A stretch of 41,017 nt of DNA, from positions 143,362 through 184,378 of the forward strand of contig JAMPIE010000002.1 in assembly GCA_023663135.1 (NCBI GenBank), read 5' to 3'. The DNA comes from Alloprevotella sp. GTDB taxonomy: Bacteria; Bacteroidota; Bacteroidia; Bacteroidales; Muribaculaceae. Positions 8,013 to 16,772 of this stretch are shown here, piece after piece. Position numbers and translations under genes: made by a program. The first letter of the stretch is position 1. Every line of letters begins with the position of its first letter. The notes under the pieces are model-generated. The model was not told where the DNA came from. It was given only the letters and a program-made list of their open reading frames with translations, and did not search any database.

Positions 8013-11000
8013 TTACCTTACGATAGTCTTGCGGCCATTGATGATATATAGGCCGGGCTTGGTGATGCGCTGCAGACGGCGACCCATGAGGTCGTAGGTA
8101 GCATCTGAGACGGTGGGGGTTACGGTGATGGAGGAGACACCTGTGGTGGGGCCATTGGACGCGGTGAGCTTGCCGGTAAACTTCACATTGATGTCAATGC
8201 CCTCCCAGACAACGGCTATGGTCATGTCGGCAATCCCTTCGGAGTCGATGAAGCCGTTGAGGTTCACATCGGCAAAGATGTCGATGCCGTTCATGCTCAG
8301 GTGCATTCCCTGGACGGAGCCGTAATAGTAGGCAGAGCCGTCGTCCTGGCGGTCTACCTCCACATTTTCCACCTTGATGTCGCCCAACGAGCCAAGACCC
8401 TCAAGGGTGAGGTTGGGCAAGATAAAGGTAGCGGTCATGCCGTCAGATCCCGGGATGATATTGATGGTTGCATCCTGACCATCGGCGAGCTGCTGGCCCA
8501 TCATCTCGATAGAGAGCTGGCCGGAATAGATGTCGCCCTCGTCCTCGCTGTTGGCAAAGGAACCGCCCATCGTCTCGCCGGTAAAGGGGTCAAATATGGA
8601 GAGGGAGAAGCGGGCATCGCCCTGCTCGGTGGCTGTGCCTCGGAGTCCGACGGTATATTCCATTGTGTTGCCGTTCTCATCCTCGATTGTAACCGGGCCT
8701 TCGGGGCGGATATAGGTGGTGAGGGTTCCGGTCGTCTTGACCTGCACGTCGGTCAGAGAGAAGGCGGGATAGTTGTAGAGATACTCGGTTTCGTCGTCGG
8801 AGCGGCTCCAGTCGTCGTATGTCACCTCGCCGAAGTGAAGCTCGGGGATTTCGATGGTGACGAGGCTCACCTCGTTGCCGTTCTCGTCAGAGCCCTTTTC
8901 TCCTTTGTCAGTGACAGTGACCATCACCTTGAGCTGATAGCTCTCGGGATTTTCGACTGGCTCACTGCCCTCCTCAGGAGTTATGCTGAAGACAATCTTT
9001 CCGGGATATTTGGTGATGGTGCCGGCGGGAGTCACGGGGGTGACAGGATCGTCAGGCACCACGGGGTCGGGGTCTTTCACGTCGTCGGGCTTGACGGAGG
9101 TAAAGATGGCAGTGGCGCGCTCATTATCCCAATCGGGCACGGTGATGTCAAAGACGATGTCGGCAGTGGCATCGACACCATTTTCAGAGAAGTTGATATA
9201 CCCCATGCTCACACCGTCAGAGACACCGGAGGGGGTCACCTCGGCGGAGAGCGCGCCCTTCATCATCGTGGTCGACACCGCGTAGGGGAGGAAGTTGATA
9301 TCGAGGGGGTGGCCATCCTTGCCGGCCATTTCTGACCGATATTCAAAAGAAGCAGAGACATCGCCGAGTCGAAAGCCTTTTACCTTGAGGTCTTCGACAG
9401 TGAGGGTGATGTCGGAGGGTGAGGTGGTCAGGGTCTTGATAGTGGTCTTGACGGTCTCTTTGTTTCCTTCAGCATCGGTAATGACAAACCAGCCGCCTAC
9501 CGGGCGCTCAGTGCCAACATATTTCTCTGCCAAGATGTCAAGGGTATCGTTCTCTCCGTTTTCAGCAGTGGCAGTGATGGTGGCACTGCCCTCTTTCTTG
9601 ATTACAACGAGACCCTTATCGTCAACCTCAGCAACATCAGGGGCACTGCTCTCCCAAGAGAGCCTGGCTGTGGCAGCATCTATGGGGAGTATCTCGGTGG
9701 TGAGCTGATAGCTCTTGCCTACCCAATATTTGTCTTGCCCCTTGATGGTTATGTCAGTGGGCATGGCAGCTATGTTGACTTCAAGGATTGCCTCAACGGG
9801 CCTACGGCCATTAGAGTCAGTGGCATCGTTGGTGGCGCGAGCGGTAATAGTGGCCCGGCCGAAGCTGCTTGCCACGAGAGTCTGCGACTCCTCGTCGTAT
9901 TTCACCACGCTCTCATCGGAGCTCTCATAGGTGATAGTCTGATCGGAGGCGTTGGCGGGCTCAATCACGGCAGTAACAGAGGGAGTCTCATGCTGCTTAA
10001 AGTCGAGGCTCTTCACCTCGTTGCCCTTTGCATCCACCCACTTAAGGCCGGTCACCGGCTGTCGCACCTCAAACGTATAATTTCTGGTGATAGGGTCACC
10101 TACATTATCAGCCCAATTGATTGAGAGTGTCACAGTAACCATTTCAACCGGGTCAGTCCCCTCTTCAACAATGATATTGCCGTTTTGGTCAACATAACCC
10201 TCGGGCACAGATGACCAGGACTCAATGGGAGTGATGTTCACTCCGGGGTTACTGAAATGATAGGTGAGTCGCTTGTCGCCCGTTTCACCGATATAATATT
10301 TTTTATCGTGAATAAGGTTTTGATCGTCCCAAAGGATGCGCTCAGGGGCCACGGGAGCACTGCCGACAGTGAAGGCAAACTCGACATACTCATAGGGATT
10401 GGCCATAGAGGTGGCCCTAATGTTAACTGTTTCACCTTCGGAAGTCTCAGTAAAAGCTTTGATGGTAATAGAACTCTTATCTTGTGCCGTTGCCGCCACA
10501 GCGTTGTGGTCGGGCACAGTCCAATTTATCCCCTTGTCATAAGCATTTGAGGGAACAAACTCTATGACCTCGGCCACATTGAGAGTCTTGCTATAGCCCT
10601 TGAGCATTGACACAGCCTCTTTTCCTTCCTTGATTTTGATGGACGTAACGGGGGTGGCATCGACAGTCACGGTGTGCTCGGCAAAGGTGTGGTCAGGGAA
10701 GTCGGGATGGTGCACCTTGACGGTAAATCTGCCGGGGTGACGACCCGTAAGGGTGTAGACCTCGCCAGTTTGAGCAATCTCTACAACGTTAGTCTCGTCA
10801 GAGAAATCAGCGCCCATCTCCGAGCCATCCTCCTTATATACCTCAACAACAAGCTTGTCCATTGCGTGGGCATCATCAGGACTGATGGTCAGTGTCGACA
10901 TATTAATGGTCAGAGGATCGCCATCGGTCATCAGCGTCTTGGCGATGCCATCGGGAAACTCCACGGTTGTTACCGGCTTCCAGAAGCGGATGGTGTAGAC

Positions 11001-12365
11001 GGGGATGTCGTCGGTCTTGCCGTCGTTGCGAGTAAAGGTGACGGTGACGGTAGCGGCATCGTCGTTGACAGTGATTTTCTTCGTAGCCGGGCCCTTTACG
11101 ACGGCATCAACTTTAGTTTCGTCGGTATAGTAGCTGTCAAAAATTATATCATAAGAGTCGGTGGGGATAGTCACGCCATCTCCTCCGATAGTGATCTCAG
11201 CGATCTCAGGCTCTTTACACTTGATGGTATAGGTGTGTTTCGACAGCCCGTCGACATCTTTGCCGTTGGCATTGGTCACCGTGATGGTGATGGTGTTGTT
11301 TATTTTATTAACCACCGGGGTAGCTACAGTGGCCGTCTTGCCCTGTCCCACAAGCGACCATGTAAGCTTGTCGAGGTCTACATCCTCGATAAACTCATCG
11401 AGCTTAAGAGTATACTCGTCATCAGCCGATGCGAGCTTCAGTGCCTTTTCGTCATACTTAATATCCTCCAAGCGCGAATAATAAAGCAGCTTCACATCAT
11501 CGACAGTAAGTGCACATCCCTCTTTTACGGTTTCTGAACTCCAATAATCACCTGCACTTAAGATAATATTCATTTTAGCAGGATACACGTTATCCGCGCC
11601 TGGCTCATATTTAATCTCAGCCAGATACTCGGTCCATTCTGAAACAGCGCCGCCAAATTCCTCATCTATATAAGCAATTCTCATCGCGTCAGCTGTTGTT
11701 GTAGCATTATCACCATGTCCATCCGGAATAGTTTTTCCCACGATACACCTCTCACGGTCTATCATAGTTGTCTTTTTGGGATCGGAATTATAAGCAAGAC
11801 TTGCCGGAACATTTGTTTGAGTCCATGTTCCCTGCCATGAATAGAAAATCAGATGAGACATCTGATTTGCGTCTGTGCCTATTTCGCGTTTATACATAAA
11901 CGTTATAGCATCAGGACGGCCATTAAAATCTACGCCACCGAATGTTCCGCCATCTTTTCCGGATACAGAACCCAATAAAGAAATTTTTGATGTAGACCAA
12001 GGTGTGCCAAGCGTTAAATATCCAGGTACTATCTCCTCCGATTTCATCGGATTTGCGGTATTCACAATCCTTACAGCCGAAGCTGAATTATATCCATCGA
12101 CCTTAGAACCAACAATAGTGGAACCTCGCCAACCAAGAAATGGCGTCTTTGCACCTGCGACATGCGATATTTTCCACGGCGACGGAACTTGACCTTGTTG
12201 TTGCGTATCACCGCTCGAATATGGAGTATAATCGATCCATGAGTCTTCGAAGCTGCCGTTTTGGAGCTGCTGGGCAGCGGCGGGGAGAGTGAGAATGAGG
12301 GTGAGGAGGGCCGGGAGGAGGGCTTTGACCCACCGGCACGGAGAGAGGGTTATTTTTCTGTACAT
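8013..12365 (-). CDS. Large secreted multidomain protein: PCMD domain, Big_2 Ig-like repeats, beta-barrel-like repeats, sorting tail
   Basis: Predicted 1450 residues. A signal peptide (hydrophobic ALLPALLTLILTLPAAAQ) precedes LQNGSFEDSW, which opens a region resembling the PCMD (putative carbohydrate metabolism) domain to about residue 320. Several Ig-like modules follow, of which two near residues 780-970 have clear Big_2 features (YESSDESVVKYD, WESSAPDVAEVDDKGL, ATITATAENG). A Pro/Asp linker (DPDPVVPDDP) leads to beta-rich repeats resembling calycin-like domains. The protein ends MGRRL...PGLYIINGRKTIVR, a tail shared with the GH20 protein at 22891. Likely surface-exposed and glycan-binding; no catalytic motif is seen. 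Start ATG 12365; the frame continues 14 codons upstream without signal-peptide features. The first about 800 coding bases are visibly more AT-rich than the rest. Confidence 0.85.
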   Translation of the reverse strand: MYRKITLSPCRWVKALLPALLTLILTLPAAAQQLQNGSFEDSWIDYTPYSSGDTQQQGQVPSPWKISHVAGAKTPFLGWRGSTIVGSKVDGYNSASAVRIVNTANPMKSEEIVPGYLTLGTPWSTSKISLLGSVSGKDGGTFGGVDFNGRPDAITFMYKREIGTDANQMSHLIFYSWQGTWTQTNVPASLAYNSDPKKTTMIDRERCIVGKTIPDGHGDNATTTADAMRIAYIDEEFGGAVSEWTEYLAEIKYEPGADNVYPAKMNIILSAGDYWSSETVKEGCALTVDDVKLLYYSRLEDIKYDEKALKLASADDEYTLKLDEFIEDVDLDKLTWSLVGQGKTATVATPVVNKINNTITITVTNANGKDVDGLSKHTYTIKCKEPEIAEITIGGDGVTIPTDSYDIIFDSYYTDETKVDAVVKGPATKKITVNDDAATVTVTFTRNDGKTDDIPVYTIRFWKPVTTVEFPDGIAKTLMTDGDPLTINMSTLTISPDDAHAMDKLVVEVYKEDGSEMGADFSDETNVVEIAQTGEVYTLTGRHPGRFTVKVHHPDFPDHTFAEHTVTVDATPVTSIKIKEGKEAVSMLKGYSKTLNVAEVIEFVPSNAYDKGINWTVPDHNAVAATAQDKSSITIKAFTETSEGETVNIRATSMANPYEYVEFAFTVGSAPVAPERILWDDQNLIHDKKYYIGETGDKRLTYHFSNPGVNITPIESWSSVPEGYVDQNGNIIVEEGTDPVEMVTVTLSINWADNVGDPITRNYTFEVRQPVTGLKWVDAKGNEVKSLDFKQHETPSVTAVIEPANASDQTITYESSDESVVKYDEESQTLVASSFGRATITARATNDATDSNGRRPVEAILEVNIAAMPTDITIKGQDKYWVGKSYQLTTEILPIDAATARLSWESSAPDVAEVDDKGLVVIKKEGSATITATAENGENDTLDILAEKYVGTERPVGGWFVITDAEGNKETVKTTIKTLTTSPSDITLTVEDLKVKGFRLGDVSASFEYRSEMAGKDGHPLDINFLPYAVSTTMMKGALSAEVTPSGVSDGVSMGYINFSENGVDATADIVFDITVPDWDNERATAIFTSVKPDDVKDPDPVVPDDPVTPVTPAGTITKYPGKIVFSITPEEGSEPVENPESYQLKVMVTVTDKGEKGSDENGNEVSLVTIEIPELHFGEVTYDDWSRSDDETEYLYNYPAFSLTDVQVKTTGTLTTYIRPEGPVTIEDENGNTMEYTVGLRGTATEQGDARFSLSIFDPFTGETMGGSFANSEDEGDIYSGQLSIEMMGQQLADGQDATINIIPGSDGMTATFILPNLTLEGLGSLGDIKVENVEVDRQDDGSAYYYGSVQGMHLSMNGIDIFADVNLNGFIDSEGIADMTIAVVWEGIDINVKFTGKLTASNGPTTGVSSITVTPTVSDATYDLMGRRLQRITKPGLYIINGRKTIVR

Positions 12366-12444
12366 AAATAATGTGATAGTTGTCGCGTGATTGGTGATTG
12401 GAAACATCTTCGCCGGCGAGGGACGCCTCGCCGCTTTGCGGCGG

Positions 12445-12452
12445 CAAAGGTA
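12445..12452 (-). promoter_or_regulatory. -7 promoter box of the PCMD protein gene
   Basis: The minus strand reads TACCTTTGC, matching TAnnTTTG, about 80 bases before ATG 12365. No good -33 TTTG is seen. A short CCGC/GCGG hairpin lies just downstream in the leader. Confidence 0.45.
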
Positions 12453-12597
12453 CTCATTTTTTCCGTAATGGCGTGACCTGCCGTCCCGAAAATTTCATCC
12501 CTCCACCTCTTCCAGACTTTGCCGCCGCGTTAATCGCGCAGCCTGCCATGCCTGCTACCATCTACGCCCACCGACCTAACCATCCTGCTGACACCTG

Positions 12598-12831
12598 TCA
12601 AGCCGAGGAACCGTTTTCATATAGATAATTGGGGGCGATATCCGCGCCATTATCCCAGCACACAGTAAAGGGATCGAGCCCAAACTTCAAAAATTCATCC
12701 ATATCTCTCAGCTCGGCAAACACAGGCAAATGAAACAGCCTGGAGATATCTATTTTCTTCCTCTCGCCATTGTTGAATGTGCAGATGAGGCAGTAGTCGC
12801 CTCCATATTCTGCCTTACATACTTTCAGCAT
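12598..12831 (-). CDS. DUF2442 domain protein
   Basis: Predicted 77 residues. The pattern CTFNNGERKKIDISRLFHLPVF, then LRDMDEFLKF, a short gap and VCWDNGADIAPNYLY, follows the DUF2442 family from end to end, so the gene is full length. The start ATG lies one base after the stop codon of the DUF4160 reading frame upstream, a spacing that suggests translational coupling. DUF4160 and DUF2442 genes are commonly neighbours in bacteria and are often regarded as a possible toxin-antitoxin-like pair; their activity is not established. The region is more AT-rich than its neighbours and borders a REP-like repeat, which fits an acquired module. Confidence 0.75.
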   Translation of the reverse strand: MLKVCKAEYGGDYCLICTFNNGERKKIDISRLFHLPVFAELRDMDEFLKFGLDPFTVCWDNGADIAPNYLYENGSSA

Positions 12832-12832
12832 A

Positions 12833-13096
12833 TCATTTGGTCTTAAGGTTAGAAATCAAAGACATTCTCTCACCGCGATCTCCTTTTTCAATCCCTGTCT
12901 TAATTGCATCCATATTCAAGTCGAGGAGTGTATTTACAAGCTTAAATGTAGATGATAAAGCCTTTCCATCAATCAATCTCTCGGCAAGAGAAATGGTAAA
13001 TTCCTCGTCGCCTGCATATACGTGTAGATGACGAGGATTGTGGTCGCCGGGATAGTATTATATAGTAATTCCGAAGTATCTGATTATTCGTCCCAT
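12833..13096 (-). pseudogene. DUF4160 gene interrupted by an in-frame TAA
   Basis: Reading from ATG 13094-13096 gives MGRIIRYFGITI, then TAA at 13058-13060, then an open frame with YYPGDHNPRHLHVYAGDEE, FTISLAERLIDGKA and a helical end NLKTK before TGA at 12833-12835. This is the DUF4160 layout (MG.I.RYFG.TI, then the HxPHxHV-like core). The stop sits where the family normally has an aromatic residue before the YYPGDHNP segment, so a single base change could explain it. No ATG in the same frame lies just after the stop. A partly overlapping ORF in another frame (13202 to 12969) runs over the break but encodes no DUF4160 core. Either a true pseudogene or a sequencing error. Confidence 0.7.
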
Positions 13097-13248
13097 CTGG
13101 ATGTGTATTATGACTGTGTAAAATTACTTGTTTCATTTTAATTGGCAAAATAAAGGGATCACAATTTATGTCAGGTCGCAGTGGACGTGACAGGCTACAC
13201 ACCTACCCGAGCGTAGGCTGGTCGGTACAGCCGACGGAGCCGGGACGA

Positions 13249-13442
13249 ACGACCGCGTAGCGGCCATAAATTGCAGCCTGGGGCGAAACCCCTGGAATAC
13301 AGCCATCTAATATCCACAATCACGTCAGTGGTCGAAGAACGACAGCCTCGTCATTCTTCGACCACTGACGTGGTAGGTATCAATATATTTCGCTTTCCGT
13401 GGGCACGGCCCGCTGCTACATGCTTTGACCGCTACGCGGTCG
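13249..13442 (-). repeat. REP-like palindromic repeat, copy B (composite with inverted ends)
   Basis: Both ends carry the palindrome GACCGCGTAGCGG(T/C)C: at 13249-13263 and, in inverse, at 13428-13442. On the minus strand, from 13442 inward, the order is the same as in copy A: palindrome, GGGCCGTGCCCACGG, TTGATACC and then a hairpin, here a perfect 19-bp stem (13321-13339 with 13354-13372). Beyond the hairpin is a further GGGG/CCCC stem at about 13281-13293. It ends 12 bases past the stop of the gdhA gene and may also end its transcript. Confidence 0.75.
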
Positions 13443-13453
13443 GGCGAGGCAGA

Positions 13454-14791
13454 TTACATAACGCCTTGGCCGAGCATGGCATGGGCCACCTTCATGAAGC
13501 CGGCTATGTTGGCGCCCTTCATGTAGTTGATGTATCCGCCGGGCTCGGTGCCGTAGGTGACACACTGGGTGTGGATGTCGGCCATGATGGTATGGAGCTT
13601 CTCGTCGACCTCGGCGGCGCTCCACTGGAGGTGCATGGCGTTTTGGGTCATCTCCAGGCCGGAGGTTGCCACTCCGCCGGCGTTGACGGCCTTGCCGGGG
13701 GCATATGTGAGGCCGGCGGCTATGAAGGCGTCGATGGCCTCAGGGGTGCAACCCATATTGGAAACCTCGGCTACGATCTCAACCTTATTGGCTATGATCT
13801 GAGCGGCGTCGTCGCCGGAAACCTCATTTTGGGTGGCGCATGGAAGACATATGTCAACCTTCTGCTCCCAGGGACGACGACCGGGATAGAACGTGGCAGA
13901 GGGATATTTCTCGGCATAGGGGGCAACAATGTCCTCGCCGGAGGCGCGGAGCTCGAGCATATAATCAATCTTTTCTCCGGAGACACCTTCGGGGTCGTAG
14001 ACATAACCATCGGGGCCTGAAATGGTCACCACCTTGGCGCCGAGCTCAGTGGCCTTAGTGACAGCGCCCCACGCCACATTGCCGAAGCCGCTGACTGCTA
14101 TTGTCTTACCCTCGATGGAGTCGCCCTTCATGGCGAGCATCTGCTGGACGAAGTAGAGGGCGCCGAAGCCGGTGGCTTCAGGACGGATGCGGGAGCCGCC
14201 AAACTCGAGCGCCTTGCCGGTCATGGAGCCGTCGCACTGATTACAGAGCTTCTTGTACATGCCATACATGTAGCCCACTTCACGGCCACCAACGCCGATG
14301 TCGCCGGCGGGGACGTCGCGGTCGGGACCTATGTTTTTCCAGAGCTCCAGCATGAAAGCCTGGCAGAAACGCATGATCTCGGCATCGCTCTTGCCGCGGG
14401 GAGAGAAGTCGGAGCCTCCCTTTGCGCCGCCCATGGGAAGGGTGGTCAGGGCATTCTTAAATGTCTGCTCAAAGCCGAGGAATTTAAGGATGGAAAGATT
14501 GACAGAGGCATGGAAACGGATGCCGCCTTTATATGGGCCTATAGCGTTGTTGAACTGTACGCGATAGCCGATATTGTTTTGCACCTCGCCGCGGTCGTCG
14601 GTCCAGGTGACACGGAAGGTATAGATGCGGTCGGGCTCAACCATGCGCTCGATGATCTTGGCCTTCTCAAACTCGGGGTGCTGATTATAGACGTCGGCCA
14701 CACAGAGGAGCACCTCACGGACGGCCTGCAGATATTCTTTCTCGCCGGGATGCTTGAGCTCCAGGGAGCTCATCACTTGATTAATATCCAT
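13454..14791 (-). CDS. gdhA: NADP-type glutamate dehydrogenase
   Basis: Predicted 445 residues, the normal length for the hexameric bacterial enzyme that makes glutamate from 2-oxoglutarate and ammonium. Substrate-site segments are present: NAIGPYKGGIRFH and LPMGGAKGGSDFSPRGKSD with the conserved lysines, GDIGVGGREVGYM, and the dinucleotide fold VSGFGNVAWGA. Cytoplasmic, no signal peptide. Start ATG 14791 (MDINQV); a TTG two codons upstream is less likely. It is a single-gene unit: a promoter box lies about 90 bases upstream and a REP-like hairpin lies just past the stop. The assignment to NADP use rests on overall similarity to the GdhA group. Confidence 0.96.
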   Translation of the reverse strand: MDINQVMSSLELKHPGEKEYLQAVREVLLCVADVYNQHPEFEKAKIIERMVEPDRIYTFRVTWTDDRGEVQNNIGYRVQFNNAIGPYKGGIRFHASVNLSILKFLGFEQTFKNALTTLPMGGAKGGSDFSPRGKSDAEIMRFCQAFMLELWKNIGPDRDVPAGDIGVGGREVGYMYGMYKKLCNQCDGSMTGKALEFGGSRIRPEATGFGALYFVQQMLAMKGDSIEGKTIAVSGFGNVAWGAVTKATELGAKVVTISGPDGYVYDPEGVSGEKIDYMLELRASGEDIVAPYAEKYPSATFYPGRRPWEQKVDICLPCATQNEVSGDDAAQIIANKVEIVAEVSNMGCTPEAIDAFIAAGLTYAPGKAVNAGGVATSGLEMTQNAMHLQWSAAEVDEKLHTIMADIHTQCVTYGTEPGGYINYMKGANIAGFMKVAHAMLGQGVM

Positions 14792-14877
14792 AGACAAGTG
14801 TTGGTTATGAAACGGGTTATTTTTCGATGGTATTTATATAAGGGCCGGGCTGAAAATGAGCCGGCTCAGTGACACTG

Positions 14878-14885
14878 CAAATATA
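14878..14885 (-). promoter_or_regulatory. -7 promoter box of gdhA
   Basis: The minus strand reads TATATTTGC, matching TAnnTTTG, about 88 bases before ATG 14791. A TTTG -33 box at the usual distance is not evident. Confidence 0.45.
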
Positions 14886-14948
14886 GCAACTTTTCAGGCT
14901 ACGAATACCGCTCCGAGAGTCTTAAATAATGTTAACGCACAAGTCTCG

Positions 14949-15115
14949 GTTAGTAATCGCAAAAAAATAAGCTGGTAAAATTTTTATGAAGGATTTTCGA
15001 GGGACTTTCGTTATTATCTTACAGGCGCATAGCAAGCTATGCAACTAAAAGATAAGACGGAAAGCACCGAAAAGACGAATAAAATTTACCAAGTTATTTT
15101 TTGGAGATTACTCAA
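14949..15115. repeat. Large imperfect palindrome, MITE-like repeat
   Basis: The left arm begins GTTAGTAATCGCAAAAAAA and the right arm, read on the other strand, begins GAGTAATCTCCAAAAAATAA; both then continue with a TGGTAAA run, a TTTTAT-like run, TTTTCG, CTTTC and TATCTT. The arms meet in the perfect centre GCATAGC-AA-GCTATGC (15026-15041). Related left arms occur at 39496, 40877 and 40961. It fills the space between the gdhA promoter and the 3' end of the M23 gene. Confidence 0.75.
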
Positions 15116-15159
15116 TGGGGCTTGCGCGTAATATCGTATATATCTGAAAGAGAGAAGGC

Positions 15160-15987
15160 TTAGCGGCGGCGGCGCGAGCGGCGCTTGTTGGTGGCAACGC
15201 GACGCTTTTTCTTTGCGGGGACAAACTTCTGTTGCTTCTCGTGGATGGAGCGGTTGAAGGTAAAGGTACCATTAAGAGGGACCTTGTTTTCAAAGTCGAT
15301 GATGAGAGCGGGATTGATGGCGATGCCCATAAACCGGGTCTCGAAGTGGAGGTGGGGACCGGTGGAACGACCTGTGTTACCTCCGAGTGCAATGGGATCG
15401 CCGGCACGGACGCGGTCGTCGGGCTTGCAGATAAACTTGGATAGGTGGCCATAGACAGTCTCCATGCCGTTGTCGTGGCGGATCACCACATAGTATCCAT
15501 AGCCCTTGCGCTCATAGCGGCAGATACGGACCTTGCCGTCAAAGGCGGCGCGGATGGTGTCGCCTACATGGAGGCCAAAGTCCATGCCCTTGTGCATGCG
15601 GCGGAAGCGAGGACGGTAGCCAAAGGGGGAGGTGATGCGCATGTTCTCCATGGGACTGACATAGGAGCTGACGTCGATGTCCTTCATATCGGGGATGGAG
15701 GCACCGGCATAGGGGTTGACAAGCTGGCTCTCCCAGTATTCATCGAAGACCTCATTATCGAGGAGGTCGTTGGCGCGGAGGCCGTCGACAAACTTGGTAT
15801 AGTTTGGGAGCATGATGTCGGCCGAGAGTGGGCGCTGGGCAGCAAGGAGCTCCATGCGCTGGGATTCATGCTTTTCGAGCTTAGGATTCTTGTCGGAGGT
15901 CTGAGCCGAGGCCTCGGGGGAGATGGAGGCGAGGGCGAGGAGGGCGAGGGCTGCGGCAGAGTTGATGAGCTTTTTGATGAGTATCAT
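15160..15987 (-). CDS. Secreted M23 (LytM) peptidoglycan endopeptidase
   Basis: Predicted 275 residues. A signal peptide (1-28, ending ASA) is followed by a linker and a LytM domain from about residue 112. The zinc-site residues are all present: His132 and Asp136 (HKGMD), His181 (YGHLS), and His212 and His214 (HLHFE). The family cleaves peptide cross-bridges in murein. The last 20 residues are strongly basic (KKKRR, then KRRSRRRR), unusual for this enzyme and perhaps an anchor to anionic polymers. The gene lies 51 bases downstream of ndk on the same strand and probably shares its promoter. Confidence 0.9.
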   Translation of the reverse strand: MILIKKLINSAAALALLALASISPEASAQTSDKNPKLEKHESQRMELLAAQRPLSADIMLPNYTKFVDGLRANDLLDNEVFDEYWESQLVNPYAGASIPDMKDIDVSSYVSPMENMRITSPFGYRPRFRRMHKGMDFGLHVGDTIRAAFDGKVRICRYERKGYGYYVVIRHDNGMETVYGHLSKFICKPDDRVRAGDPIALGGNTGRSTGPHLHFETRFMGIAINPALIIDFENKVPLNGTFTFNRSIHEKQQKFVPAKKKRRVATNKRRSRRRR

Positions 15988-16038
15988 TCCGTTGAGAGCG
16001 AGGAGGAGGCGGGAGAGCAGTGATGAGGGATGAGGGGT

Positions 16039-16500
16039 TTAGTTGACTTCGCTGTCGGCGTAGACAAAAGAAGTTGAGGGATGCCAGTCGAGAATCTCGC
16101 CGGGGAGGAAAAATCTCTTGAGCTCTACCCGGGCGCTCTCGGGGGAGTCGGAGGCGTGGAGCACATTTTCTTGATTAGACATCGAGAAGTCGCCACGGAT
16201 GGTTCCGGGAAGGGCATCGCGACCGTTGGTGACGCCGGTCATGAGACGCACCACTGAGATGGCATCACGGCCTCGGAGGGCGAGGACGATGACGGGAGTG
16301 GCGGTCATTGACCTGACGATAGAAGGGAAGAACGGACGGTCGACGAGGTGGGCATAATGCTCGCGGAGGATCTTTTCATCGAGCTGCATCATCTTCATGC
16401 CGACAATGGCGAGCCCCTTAGACTCAAAGCGAGAGAGAATTTGCCCTACGAGGCCACGAGCCACGGAGGAAGGCTTGAAGATGACGAGGGTAGTTTCCAT
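16039..16500 (-). CDS. ndk: Nucleoside diphosphate kinase
   Basis: Predicted 153 residues, full length. Transfers the gamma phosphate between nucleoside tri- and diphosphates through a phosphohistidine. Lys9 (FKPSSV), GTIRGDFS at 99-106 and the active site NVLHASDS with His115 are in place. The active-site segment differs slightly from the common NVIHGSDS, and the helix 45-65 is of the longer Bacteroidales type. The start ATG 16500 has a leader of about 55 bases from a strong predicted promoter. The M23 gene follows 51 bases after the stop. Confidence 0.95.
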   Translation of the reverse strand: METTLVIFKPSSVARGLVGQILSRFESKGLAIVGMKMMQLDEKILREHYAHLVDRPFFPSIVRSMTATPVIVLALRGRDAISVVRLMTGVTNGRDALPGTIRGDFSMSNQENVLHASDSPESARVELKRFFLPGEILDWHPSTSFVYADSEVN

Positions 16501-16561
16501 ATCTTGATTTCTCAGGTCAAAGAATTTTAAGATTTATTCACATCTGCGATAAATCATTGCT

Positions 16562-16593
16562 CAAAGATAAGGAAATAAAGCTTTCAATCCAAA
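16562..16593 (-). promoter_or_regulatory. Promoter of ndk
   Basis: On the minus strand TTTG, 20 bases, TATCTTTG: exact matches to both Bacteroidota boxes at the usual spacing. Confidence 0.8.
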
Positions 16594-16772
16594 CGAAAAA
16601 CCGGCACGAAAAGCCCCGAAACAGACCAAACGTGAAAATTGCATCCATAAAACGCCATATAATTGCACGTTAAGTCTAAATGTGAATTTTTTATAATTTA
16701 TGTTTAGGCATCAAAACAGCATTTCCACCGCCTTAAAGAATGTTAATTTTTATATATTTTTAGCAACGATTT

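Noticed and set aside
8301..9335. Plus-strand open frame of 344 codons opposite the PCMD protein gene
   Set aside because: No family resemblance; Gly/Asp/His-rich composition typical of a shadow frame of a Thr/Val/Asp-rich protein.
12969..13202. 77-codon minus-strand frame over the DUF4160 region
   Set aside because: It matches no family, whereas the other frame shows the DUF4160 pattern on both sides of the stop.
16646..16659. The 14-mer CATAAAACGCCATA also found at 40927-40940
   Set aside because: A few shared 14-mers are expected by chance in 41 kb, and no flanking similarity supports a real repeat.
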